Shown here piece by piece: positions 9,109 to 17,443 of a stretch of 64,000 nt of DNA. Position numbers and translations under genes: made by a program. Under the pieces are notes generated by a model. The model searched no databases, was not told the origin of the DNA, and saw only the letters and a list, made by a program, of their open reading frames with translations. Numbering within the stretch: the first letter of the stretch is position 1; every line of letters starts with the position of its first letter. This stretch comes from Campylobacter sp. US33a (GTDB lineage Bacteria; Campylobacterota; Campylobacteria; Campylobacterales; Campylobacteraceae), in the NCBI RefSeq assembly GCF_004378855.1, contig NZ_RYYL01000003.1, positions 62,001-126,000 on the forward strand, written 5' to 3'.

Positions 9109-10242
9109 ATGTTATTTTTAGTTTTTTCATTCGGGATATTATTACTTTTCGCTATTGCAAATATCTACATTTATAAAAGATTTATTTTGCAAATTCATTT
9201 TTTAAAACCTTTTAAAAAAATATTCGCACTGCTTTTAATACTTTTGTTTTTGGGACAAGCTATTTTCTTGCTTTTTCGTAGGGATGATTATTTAAGTGAT
9301 TTTATTTATGGACTTTTAGCAAGTTTTTACGCGGTAAGTTATTGCTTATTTTTAATTGCCTTGTTAGCAGACTTATTTAAAATTTTAAGTTCTTTTTTAC
9401 AAAATAAAGGGCTATTTTTAGGTATAAATTCCAAATATGCCAAAACTTTTTTTGACATTTTCTTCATATTACTAGGATGTTTTTTTATACAATACAGCAT
9501 AAATAATGCCCTTGGAACACCTAGCGTAAAAGAAAAGGAAATTGTCATTCCAAAATTGAAAGAAAATTTAAAAATCATCTTACTTACCGATATCCATCTT
9601 GGAAAAAATTTGCATGAAGATTTTTTGCAAAAACTTATAGAAAAAGTCAATGCTTATGAGAATGTCGATGCAGTGGTTATTGTAGGAGATTTAATTGATA
9701 CAAAACCACAAAATTTAAGCTCTTATATTCATAAACTTGATGAATTTAAGTCCAAATATGGAACTTTTTACGCGCTAGGCAATCATGAGTATTATCACGA
9801 TGCCGATGAAGTTATAAAATTCTTAAAAACATATACTAAACTTAATATTTTAATTAATAATGTTAAAATATTACCTTCAATTAATATAGCCGGTATAGCT
9901 GATTTATCTAGCTATAGTTTTCAATCTCATATTCCTGATATCGATGCTATCAAAAATAAACTTGATCCAAATTTACCTAGCATCTTGCTTTCACACCAAC
10001 CAAAAAGTGTCGATGTGCTCGATCTAAGCCATTTTGATCTTATTTTAAGTGGCCATACACATGCAGGACAAATATTTCCTTTTGCATTTTTGGTATTGCT
10101 TCAGCAAGGATATTTGCACGGTTTATATAAGCTAAAAACACAAAATCAACTCTATGTAAGCAGTGGTGCTGGATTTTGGGGTCCAAGTTTTAGGACTTTA
10201 GCACCAAGCGAAATAGTACTTTTAAATTTAAAAGGAGAATAA
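9109..10242 (+). CDS. Membrane-anchored metallophosphoesterase (calcineurin-like)
   Basis: A 377-residue protein. The N-terminal 130 residues hold four hydrophobic helices, followed by a calcineurin-like phosphoesterase domain. The metal ligands are visible in order: DIH at 161-163, GDLID at 193-197, GNHE at 224-227, LSHQP at about 294, and GHTH at 315-318. The layout matches the YaeI/YkuE-type enzymes, some of which act on lipids such as UDP-diacylglucosamine. The substrate here is unknown. The next gene, psd, starts directly after the stop, so a lipid-linked role is plausible but inferred. Confidence 0.88.
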   Translation: MLFLVFSFGILLLFAIANIYIYKRFILQIHFLKPFKKIFALLLILLFLGQAIFLLFRRDDYLSDFIYGLLASFYAVSYCLFLIALLADLFKILSSFLQNKGLFLGINSKYAKTFFDIFFILLGCFFIQYSINNALGTPSVKEKEIVIPKLKENLKIILLTDIHLGKNLHEDFLQKLIEKVNAYENVDAVVIVGDLIDTKPQNLSSYIHKLDEFKSKYGTFYALGNHEYYHDADEVIKFLKTYTKLNILINNVKILPSINIAGIADLSSYSFQSHIPDIDAIKNKLDPNLPSILLSHQPKSVDVLDLSHFDLILSGHTHAGQIFPFAFLVLLQQGYLHGLYKLKTQNQLYVSSGAGFWGPSFRTLAPSEIVLLNLKGE

Positions 10243-11058
10243 ATGGCATTTTCAAATTTAACTTCAAATATTTTTGGACATATTGCAAAAATCAATTTTC
10301 CAAAGCCCTTACAAAATTTTATCAACCAAAAATACATAGAATTTTTTAACATTAATATGAGTGAATTTAAAAATGCAAACGAATATGAAAATCTAAATGC
10401 TCTATTTACAAGAAAATTGCAAAAAGAAAGAATGATAGAAGATGATTTTATCAGTCCTTGTGATGGAAAAATTTTACAATACTCTAAAAGCCATAAAATT
10501 AAAACTAAACATTTTGCTTTTAGTATCAAAGGTAAAGAATACTCACTTGAAGAATTGTTAAAAAATAATTATGATAAAAACGATTTAGAACAAAAACTTG
10601 AATATGTTAATATCTATCTTTCGCCAAAAGATTACCACCGCTACCATGCACCTTGTGATATGCAAATTTTAAGCGCTGCTTACACTAAAGGGGTGCTTTT
10701 TAGTGTCAATGAAAAACACCTTAATAAAATCAAAAGCGTTTATACTCAAAATGAGAGAGTCTCTTTAAAATGTTTGATTGATAATAAATTTTTAGTATGG
10801 CTTGTTTTTGTTGGCGCCCAAAATGTTGGAAAAATGCGTTTTAATTTTGACGAAAGCATACAAACTAATGCGAAAATCAAACATGATTTTATACATAATT
10901 ATAAAAAGCTTTATTTTAAAAAAGGCGAAGAATTAGGAAATTTTGAACTAGGTTCTACTATAGTTATCATTGCGCAAAAAGGCTTTTTAGATTTCAAGCT
11001 TCAAGAAATGCAGCAGATTAAATTTGGAGAACAAATTGCTAAATTCGTAAAAAATTAA
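10243..11058 (+). CDS. psd: Phosphatidylserine decarboxylase proenzyme
   Basis: A 271-residue membrane-associated enzyme that makes phosphatidylethanolamine from phosphatidylserine. The self-cleavage motif LGST is present near the C-terminus. Cleavage between Gly237 and Ser238 would give the pyruvoyl-bearing alpha chain of about 34 residues. The YLSPKDYHRYHAP block at about 123-135 holds the conserved Asp and His residues. Its ATG follows the phosphoesterase stop with no gap, and AAAGGAG lies in the end of that gene. The 3' end overlaps the convergent copA by 4 bp. Confidence 0.95.
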   Translation: MAFSNLTSNIFGHIAKINFPKPLQNFINQKYIEFFNINMSEFKNANEYENLNALFTRKLQKERMIEDDFISPCDGKILQYSKSHKIKTKHFAFSIKGKEYSLEELLKNNYDKNDLEQKLEYVNIYLSPKDYHRYHAPCDMQILSAAYTKGVLFSVNEKHLNKIKSVYTQNERVSLKCLIDNKFLVWLVFVGAQNVGKMRFNFDESIQTNAKIKHDFIHNYKKLYFKKGEELGNFELGSTIVIIAQKGFLDFKLQEMQQIKFGEQIAKFVKN

Positions 11059-13178
11059 GCAATTTTTCGAAGCAATCTTAAAGAATTTAACACCACGCTT
11101 AAAGAGCTAAAACACATCGCTAAAGCTGCGATATGTGGGCTTAAGACAATAAAAGAAAAAGCTCCCGCAGCAATAGGAATACAAAGCGCATTATAAACAA
11201 AAGCCCAAAGTAAATTTAATTTTATAATACTCATTGTTTTTTTTGAAAGCTTGAAAACATAGGCAGCAAGCATTAATTCATTTTTATTTAAAACAATATC
11301 TCCAGACTCTTTAGCCAAATTATTTGCATTATTTACCACAATGCCAACATCCGCTAAAGCAAGTGCTGCTGCATCATTAATCCCATCTCCCATAAACAAG
11401 CACTTACCCTTACTTTCATACTGTTTTATCATTTGAAGTTTTTCTTCAGGTTTTAAAGCAAAATAAAATTCTTTAATGCCAAGCTTTGAAGCCACGGTTT
11501 TGACATTATTTTCATTATCCCCACTTAAAATCACATTAGTGATTTTTTCTTGAGTAAAAAACTCGCATAAATTTCTAGCATCATTTCTTAACTCATTACT
11601 CAAACAAACCACACCCAAACACATTTTATCTTTTGCAAAAAACACAGCAACAGGTGCTTTATCGCGATTTTTTTGGACAAAATTTAAGAATTTTTCATCA
11701 ATGCTTACTTGATACTCTTGAAGTAATTTTTCATTTCCTGCAAGATATAAAACATTTTCTTCTTCATAAGCAATGCCTTTAGTAGGTAAAGTCTTAAGAG
11801 TGCCTTTTAAATTTGAGCCTTGTATTTTATCACTAAAAGCCTTAGAAATTGGATGATTACTAAGTTTTTGAATTTGTGTGAGTTTTTCAAAATCTTGCAA
11901 AGACATAAGACTTGCATAAATTTTAAGCTTATCTTCACTTAAAGTTCCAGTTTTATCAAAAATACTAAATTGTATTTTATGCAAAATTTCCAAAACCGGT
12001 GGATTTTTAATCAAAATGCCATTTTTAGCAGCATTTGAAAGTGCGATCACTATAGCAATGGGCGTTGCTAAACCCAAAGCACAAGGACAAGAAATCAAAA
12101 GCACAGCACAAGCATGCAAAAAAGCAGAATTTAATCCTTCTTTAAAAGCCCAAAAGGCAAAAACAAAACAAGATAAAATTAAAATAAAAGCAACAAAATA
12201 AGCTGAAATTTTATCCGCAAATTGCGCAATAGGCATTTTTGCATTACCCGCTTTGTAAATTAAATCTTTGAGTTTTTCTAAAGTGCTATCGATAGATTTT
12301 TTTTGAGCTTTGATTCTTAAATTTCCATTGATTAAAAAAGTCCCAGCTTGGATTAAATCTCCACTTTGTTTAGTTAAAGGAATAAATTCTCCATTTAAAA
12401 AACTAAGATCCACCTCAGCTTTTCCGCTAATAACTACGCCATCAACACAAACACTCTCCCCTTCTTTAGCTAAAATTTCATCATTCTCTTTCACAAAAGA
12501 ACTTAAAATTTCTTTTACAACGCCATCTTTAACAAGCAAGGCTTTTTGCGTATCGATAGCTTCAAGTTTTCTTTGATAATCATAAGCTTTAAATTTAGCC
12601 TTTTCTTCTAAAAATTTCCCCAGCAAAATAAAGCTAATTATCATCGCTCCACCACTAAAATACAAATGCTTTTCTTCAAAAAAACCCAAAAAAGCTAAGA
12701 GAGAATACACAAAAGCACTAAAACTTCCCAAAGACACCAAAGTATTCATATCTAAAGCTCTATTTTTAAGCCCTTTGATGGCATGAATAAAAAATTCACG
12801 CCCGCAAAAAAAGATCACAAAAGCTCCTAAAAATAATTGGATTAAACTTGAAAAAATATTAAAAACAAACATCTCAAAAGCCATAATCACACAGCTTAAA
12901 ATTAAACTTACAAAAAAATTCCACTTCAGTTTTTTTAAAGAATGCAGTTTATACTGAGCTAAATTTTCATCATCTGCTAAAATTTCAAAGCCAAGCGCAG
13001 TGATTTTATCCAATACCTTTTGTTTTGTCTTAGCATCTTTTAATAAAAACACTCCGCTAGAATTGATATAAGAAACACTCGCATCCTCAACTCCATCAAG
13101 CTTTTTGCAAACTTTTTCTATGGCATTGGAGCAATTAACGCAAGTCATTTTCCCGATTTTAAGCCTTATTTCTTGCAT
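11055..13178 (-). CDS. copA: Copper-exporting P1B-type ATPase
   Basis: A 707-residue membrane pump. An N-terminal heavy-metal domain has CVNC at residues 13-16. Eight predicted membrane helices follow, with the CPC metal site at 364-366. The phosphorylated Asp is D408 in DKTGT, the ATP-binding motif NHPIS is at about 446, and GDGINDAAAL is in the hinge. The actuator loop reads LNGE where TGE is usual. The gene overlaps the preceding HMA-protein gene by a single base, so the two are translated together. Copper rather than another metal is inferred from CPC plus the partner. Confidence 0.93.
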   Translation of the reverse strand: MQEIRLKIGKMTCVNCSNAIEKVCKKLDGVEDASVSYINSSGVFLLKDAKTKQKVLDKITALGFEILADDENLAQYKLHSLKKLKWNFFVSLILSCVIMAFEMFVFNIFSSLIQLFLGAFVIFFCGREFFIHAIKGLKNRALDMNTLVSLGSFSAFVYSLLAFLGFFEEKHLYFSGGAMIISFILLGKFLEEKAKFKAYDYQRKLEAIDTQKALLVKDGVVKEILSSFVKENDEILAKEGESVCVDGVVISGKAEVDLSFLNGEFIPLTKQSGDLIQAGTFLINGNLRIKAQKKSIDSTLEKLKDLIYKAGNAKMPIAQFADKISAYFVAFILILSCFVFAFWAFKEGLNSAFLHACAVLLISCPCALGLATPIAIVIALSNAAKNGILIKNPPVLEILHKIQFSIFDKTGTLSEDKLKIYASLMSLQDFEKLTQIQKLSNHPISKAFSDKIQGSNLKGTLKTLPTKGIAYEEENVLYLAGNEKLLQEYQVSIDEKFLNFVQKNRDKAPVAVFFAKDKMCLGVVCLSNELRNDARNLCEFFTQEKITNVILSGDNENNVKTVASKLGIKEFYFALKPEEKLQMIKQYESKGKCLFMGDGINDAAALALADVGIVVNNANNLAKESGDIVLNKNELMLAAYVFKLSKKTMSIIKLNLLWAFVYNALCIPIAAGAFSFIVLSPHIAALAMCFSSLSVVLNSLRLLRKIA

Positions 13179-13375
13179 TAAATTTCCTCTAAAAGTTTAA
13201 AACCAAGTTCTTGTAATTGCTCCCTTAAAAGCACTATTTTATCATCATCTAAATCTAATCTTACCGTCTTTAAACCCTCTTCAAATTCAAAATTTCCAAA
13301 TTCATCTTCTAAAGAATTTTTAATCAAATTCACACAATTTTGACAATTCACATTTTCAATTTTAAATCTTCTCAT
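13178..13375 (-). CDS. Heavy-metal-associated (HMA) domain protein, CopZ-like
   Basis: A 65-residue single-domain protein with the ferredoxin-like HMA fold. The metal loop is NVNCQNCVN (Cys13 and Cys16 by count). It ends in the same operon frame as copA (1-bp overlap), so it probably hands Cu(I) to CopA. It is atypically acidic in the second half (DLDDDK). Its start overlaps the end of the CDF transporter gene by 14 bp. Confidence 0.87.
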   Translation of the reverse strand: MRRFKIENVNCQNCVNLIKNSLEDEFGNFEFEEGLKTVRLDLDDDKIVLLREQLQELGFKLLEEI

Positions 13376-14312
13376 TTTTTTCCTCCCAAACTGGCTCTAT
13401 AGTACAATGCCCTATTTCAAATTCATCGTGCAAAATTTTAGCAATTTTTCGAGATAAAAATCTAAATTCTGCAATTTTTTCTTTTTGAATTTTTATATGC
13501 ATAGTCGCTACATACATTTTATTTGTAATTTGTGTTACATGTAAATCAATAATTTCTTCAATCTCATCACTAATTAAAATTGCTTGTTTTAATTTTTCCA
13601 CTTCAATAGGAGAGCTTTCAAGTAAAATATTCACACTTTGTTTTAACAATATAACCGCCCATCTTAAAAGTAAAATAGACAAAATCAAAGCCAAAATCGT
13701 ATCAATATAAACTATACCTGTAAAATAAACCAAAACTCCACCTATAATTACAAATAAAGATCCAAGTAAATCGCTCATCATATGCAAAAAAGCTGATTTC
13801 ATATTAATATTTTCTAAATTCGCACCCTTGAACATCATAAAACCGTTAATTGCATTCACCAAAAAGCCTAAAATTGCTACTATAATCATTGTTTTAGCAT
13901 CAATACTGCTTGGATTTATAAACTTTTCTATAGCCTCATAAATGATAAAAATAGCAGATATTATAATGGTTAAAGCATTCACAAAGGCCACTAAAATTTC
14001 AAGACGAAAATATCCAAAAGTTTTTTGTTCATTGTTAAATTTTTGCACCGCTAAGATGGCTAAAAAGCTAAGTCCTAACGCAAAAACATCTGAAAACATA
14101 TGCAAAGTATCACTTAATAATGCCAAAGAATTTGATAGTAACGAATAAACAAATTGCACAAGCATCATAGAGCCGGTCATAAGAAGGGAAATTTTTAAAA
14201 TCTTTTTATCAACTTCTCTTGCATCAGCATGAGAGTGATGTTCGTGCGAATGATGCTCATGAGAATGGCAAGTCTGTTTAATCAAAGGTTGATGAGATAA
14301 ATATTCATACAT
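13362..14312 (-). CDS. Cation diffusion facilitator transporter (CzcD/ZitB-like)
   Basis: A protein of about 316 residues with six membrane helices and a cytosolic C-terminal domain. A His-rich N-terminus (HSHEHHSHEHHSHADA, about residues 14-29) should bind divalent metal. The conserved SDTLHMFSD and HMMSDLLGS blocks supply the transport-site His/Asp residues of zinc-type CDFs. I choose the ATG at 14312 because AGGAG stands just before it; an upstream in-frame start at 14345 has no such site. It leads a three-gene minus operon with the HMA protein and copA, and probably exports Zn(II). Confidence 0.92.
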   Translation of the reverse strand: MYEYLSHQPLIKQTCHSHEHHSHEHHSHADAREVDKKILKISLLMTGSMMLVQFVYSLLSNSLALLSDTLHMFSDVFALGLSFLAILAVQKFNNEQKTFGYFRLEILVAFVNALTIIISAIFIIYEAIEKFINPSSIDAKTMIIVAILGFLVNAINGFMMFKGANLENINMKSAFLHMMSDLLGSLFVIIGGVLVYFTGIVYIDTILALILSILLLRWAVILLKQSVNILLESSPIEVEKLKQAILISDEIEEIIDLHVTQITNKMYVATMHIKIQKEKIAEFRFLSRKIAKILHDEFEIGHCTIEPVWEEKNEKI

Positions 14313-14458
14313 TATTTCTCCTTTTTTTGGTTTGCAAATTAACACAGTAAAACTAAAAAATTACTTAAACATTTTAAAGCTTATGCAAAAAGAATTTAAA
14401 CAAAAATTTATCAATTTTATTTTAGACTTACTAGAAATTTTTTAAGAAAGGCAAGAGA

Positions 14459-14533
14459 ATGAAACAAAATGTTTTTTTTGATGATTCTTTAATTTTAACC
14501 CTTACTCAAACTCTTCGTTCTTGGCGCTTCTAA
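14459..14533 (+). CDS. Putative trp operon leader peptide (24 aa)
   Basis: A short reading frame from ATG to TAA, 64 bp before trpE. It has a canonical AAAGG ribosome site at 14447-14451 with 7-nt spacing. The peptide ends in TLRSWRF, with a single Trp codon (TGG, 14522-14524) three codons before the stop. Position, ribosome site and late Trp codon fit an attenuation or ribosome-stalling leader. No GC-rich terminator hairpin is visible between it and trpE. The AAGAAAGGCAAGAG around the ribosome site can pair imperfectly with CTCTTCGTTCTT at 14511-14522, ending exactly at the Trp codon. Function is inferred. Confidence 0.55.
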   Translation: MKQNVFFDDSLILTLTQTLRSWRF

Positions 14534-14597
14534 ACTCTAATTTTATTCTTGACTATATTTTATTTAAAAATTTATTTATATCAACAAAGGTTTTAAT

Positions 14598-15848
14598 ATG
14601 CTAGATAAACAGGCAAATTTTTATTATAAACAAATTTTAGCAAAATGTGAAAATTCTTATTTTGCAGAGGATTTAAACCGTGTTATTATAGGGATTGATT
14701 GTGAATTTCTTGACAGCAATAACTTAACTTTTAGTGATTTTAAGGCTAGATTTTATGAATGCGCTTCAAAGGATCAGCTTTGCGATTATGCCGGATTGTT
14801 TGGGATTTTTAGCGCAAATTTCATTACACTTTTTGAAGAATTACAGCAAAGCGAAAATAAAAATTACGATTTTCCTTTGTTTTTATTTGCCAATGCCAAA
14901 GCTTACTTAGTGTATGAAAAAAATAGCAAAATGTTCTTTCAATTTGGCGAGAAAAAATATTTCGATTTTTTACAAAATGATTTTAAATGTCAAACCCAAA
15001 AGGAAAAAACACAGTTTAAAATTTTAAATTCTTTAAAGGAAGAAGAAAAAAGCTTTATTTCTATGGTTGAAAAAGCAAAAAACTATCTTTTGAGTGGAGA
15101 TATTTTCCAAGTTGTTTTAAGCAAGCAACTTTGTATTGAGCATAATATCAAGCCATTTGACTTTTACGAAACTCTAAGCGAACTAAATCCTAGTGCTTAT
15201 ATGTTTTATTTTCCTACTAAATACGGCGTAGTTTTGGGTTCTTCACCTGAATTTTTACTCAAAATTAAAAATAAAGAAATTTTTCTAGCACCCATTGCAG
15301 GAACTAGAAATTTAGACAAAAATAGCGATATTGCTGCACTAGAAAAAGATCTTTTAAGTGATGAAAAAGAACTAAGCGAGCACAAAATGCTTGTAGATTT
15401 AGCCAGAAATGATGCATCAAAATTTGGCTATAAAACCAAAGTTGAGAAGCTTTTTAGTATACTAAAAAACGACTTTTTAATGCATATTGTTAGCGAAGTT
15501 TATAGCACAATGAAAGAAGGCACAAGTCTTTTTGATGTTATAGGAGCTACTTTTCCTGCAGGAACCTTAAGTGGCGCACCAAAAATCAGAGCCTTGCAAA
15601 TCATAGCAGAACTTGAAAATTTAGACCGTGGGGTTTATGGAGGAGCCGTAGGGTTTTTAAATTTTAACGAAGATGTGGTTTTAGCTATCATTATAAGATC
15701 TGCGTTTTTTAAAGACGATAAAGCTTATATAGCAAGCGGTGCTGGTATAGTTTTAGACAGTGATTCAAAAAAAGAATATGCCGAAATTTGCGCCAAAAGA
15801 AAAGCTTTACTCGTTGCTTTTGAAAAAATTACAAAGGATTTTCAATGA
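14598..15848 (+). CDS. trpE: Anthranilate synthase component I
   Basis: A 416-residue chorismate-utilising enzyme for the first step of tryptophan synthesis. The C-terminal catalytic domain shows GDIFQVVLSKQ, PSAYMFYF, PIAGTRN and FPAGTLSGAPK in the expected order. The N-terminal feedback region is short for the family but similar in kind to Campylobacter TrpE. It is the first structural gene of the operon, preceded by AAAGG and by the leader-peptide frame. Its stop overlaps the start of trpGD by 4 bp (ATGA). Confidence 0.96.
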   Translation: MLDKQANFYYKQILAKCENSYFAEDLNRVIIGIDCEFLDSNNLTFSDFKARFYECASKDQLCDYAGLFGIFSANFITLFEELQQSENKNYDFPLFLFANAKAYLVYEKNSKMFFQFGEKKYFDFLQNDFKCQTQKEKTQFKILNSLKEEEKSFISMVEKAKNYLLSGDIFQVVLSKQLCIEHNIKPFDFYETLSELNPSAYMFYFPTKYGVVLGSSPEFLLKIKNKEIFLAPIAGTRNLDKNSDIAALEKDLLSDEKELSEHKMLVDLARNDASKFGYKTKVEKLFSILKNDFLMHIVSEVYSTMKEGTSLFDVIGATFPAGTLSGAPKIRALQIIAELENLDRGVYGGAVGFLNFNEDVVLAIIIRSAFFKDDKAYIASGAGIVLDSDSKKEYAEICAKRKALLVAFEKITKDFQ

Positions 15849-17443
15849 TACTTTTAATTGATAATTATGATTCTTTCGTTTTTAACATAAAAAATATGCT
15901 AGAAGTCCTAAGCAAAGATGAAATTTTAGTTGTTCGCAATGATAAAATTACCCTTGATGAAATACAAAATTTAAATCCCACACACATTATCTTAAGTCCA
16001 GGTCCAAAACATCCAAAAGATAGTGGCATTTGTCTTGAAATTTTTAAAGCAAAATTAAATATTCCCACTCTTGGAATATGTCTAGGACACCAAGCTCTAG
16101 GCTTAAGTTTCAATGCTAAAATTCTAAGACTTCAAAAGCCAACTCATGCCAAAAATTCAAAGCTTGAATTTGCAAAAGATAATGAGCTTTTTAAAGATCT
16201 GCCCGAGTATTTTAGCGTGATGCGTTATCATTCTTTATATGTTGATGATTTAAGCGATGAACTTGAAGCTTTGGCTTTTAGCGACGATGGAATTTTAATG
16301 GCAATGAAGCATAAAAATTTGCCATACTTTGGCATACAATTTCATCCAGAAAGCTATTTTAGCGAATATGGTTTGAAAATTTTTGCTAATTTTTTGCAGC
16401 AAAAAAACAAACAAGAAACACAAACTCACACACTTGTACCTTATTTGCAAAAATTAAGCAATGATGTTAGTTTAGAAAGTGATGATTTTAGCGAAATTTG
16501 TAAAATTATCATGAGTCAAAATTACGAACCTCTGCAAATGGCAGCTTTGCTTATTTTAATCACAGAAAAATCATTAAACGAAAAATCATTAAGTCATTTT
16601 GTGCGCCAAATTTTAAGATACTCAAAAACCTTTAGTGATGAAAGTGAAATGATTGATATTGTAGGCACTGGCGGAGATGGTTTTAAAAGCATTAATGTTT
16701 CAACAACAAGCGCTTTTATTTTAGCTGCCTTAGGCGTAAAAGTTGCCAAACACGGAAACAAAGCCATTTCAAGCACGAGCGGAAGTTCTGATGTTTTAAC
16801 TGCTTTAAATTTAAAACTTCCTACAAGTTTGGAAGAAAATTTGAAATTTTTAAGGGATAAAAATTTAAGCTTTTTTCATGCCCCTTATTTTCATCCCTTA
16901 ATTGGACATTTAGGTCAGATCCGTAAAAAATTAGGCATAAGAACTGTTTTTAATGTTTTGGGACCACTGCTTAATCCAAATCTTAAATTAAAATATCAAA
17001 TGATGGGAAATTATCACGCTCCAGTACATAGGCTTTTAGCCGAAGTTTTAAGAACTTTAGGGCGTAAAAAGGCTTTGGTTGTAAGAGGAAATGACGGAAT
17101 GGATGAGCTTAGCATTTGCGATGAAAGTAAAATTATCGAACTTAGAGACGGTGAGCTTTTTGAGTATAGCATTTCTCCAGAGCAATTTGGCTTTCGTCGT
17201 GCTTTTCATAGCGAGATTAGCGGATCAAATGCCAAGGAAAATGCAAAAGATTTGCTTGATATTTTAAGCGGAAAAATGAAAGGAGCTAAATTTGATATTG
17301 TTATTTTAAACGCAATGTTTGCGCTTTACACAGCCAATAAAGCTAAAACTCCACAAGAAGCCAAAGATATAATTTTGGAAGCCATTTATTCAGGTAGGGT
17401 TTTAGAGTATTTTAAGGAGTATCAAGACTATGCCAAAGCTTAA
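15845..17443 (+). CDS. trpD: Fused anthranilate synthase glutaminase and anthranilate phosphoribosyltransferase (TrpG-TrpD)
   Basis: A 532-residue bifunctional protein. Residues 1-190 are a class I glutamine amidotransferase: Cys79 in GICLGHQALG and the His-Glu of FGIQFHPESYF complete the triad, giving ammonia for TrpE. Residues of about 205-532 are TrpD, with GTGGDGFKSINVSTTSA as the PRPP/metal site and KHGNKAISSTSGSSD after it. The same fusion occurs in C. jejuni and enterobacteria. It overlaps trpE by 4 bp and the next gene by 14 bp. Confidence 0.96.
   Translation: MILLIDNYDSFVFNIKNMLEVLSKDEILVVRNDKITLDEIQNLNPTHIILSPGPKHPKDSGICLEIFKAKLNIPTLGICLGHQALGLSFNAKILRLQKPTHAKNSKLEFAKDNELFKDLPEYFSVMRYHSLYVDDLSDELEALAFSDDGILMAMKHKNLPYFGIQFHPESYFSEYGLKIFANFLQQKNKQETQTHTLVPYLQKLSNDVSLESDDFSEICKIIMSQNYEPLQMAALLILITEKSLNEKSLSHFVRQILRYSKTFSDESEMIDIVGTGGDGFKSINVSTTSAFILAALGVKVAKHGNKAISSTSGSSDVLTALNLKLPTSLEENLKFLRDKNLSFFHAPYFHPLIGHLGQIRKKLGIRTVFNVLGPLLNPNLKLKYQMMGNYHAPVHRLLAEVLRTLGRKKALVVRGNDGMDELSICDESKIIELRDGELFEYSISPEQFGFRRAFHSEISGSNAKENAKDLLDILSGKMKGAKFDIVILNAMFALYTANKAKTPQEAKDIILEAIYSGRVLEYFKEYQDYAKA

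Noticed and set aside
9339-10529. Antisense open frames opposite the metallophosphoesterase and psd genes
   Set aside because: They are shadows in AT-rich coding sequence, with no ribosome sites and no protein features.
14383-14445. 20-codon frame upstream of the trp leader peptide
   Set aside because: It has no Trp codon and no clear ribosome site, and its composition matches random AT-rich sequence.
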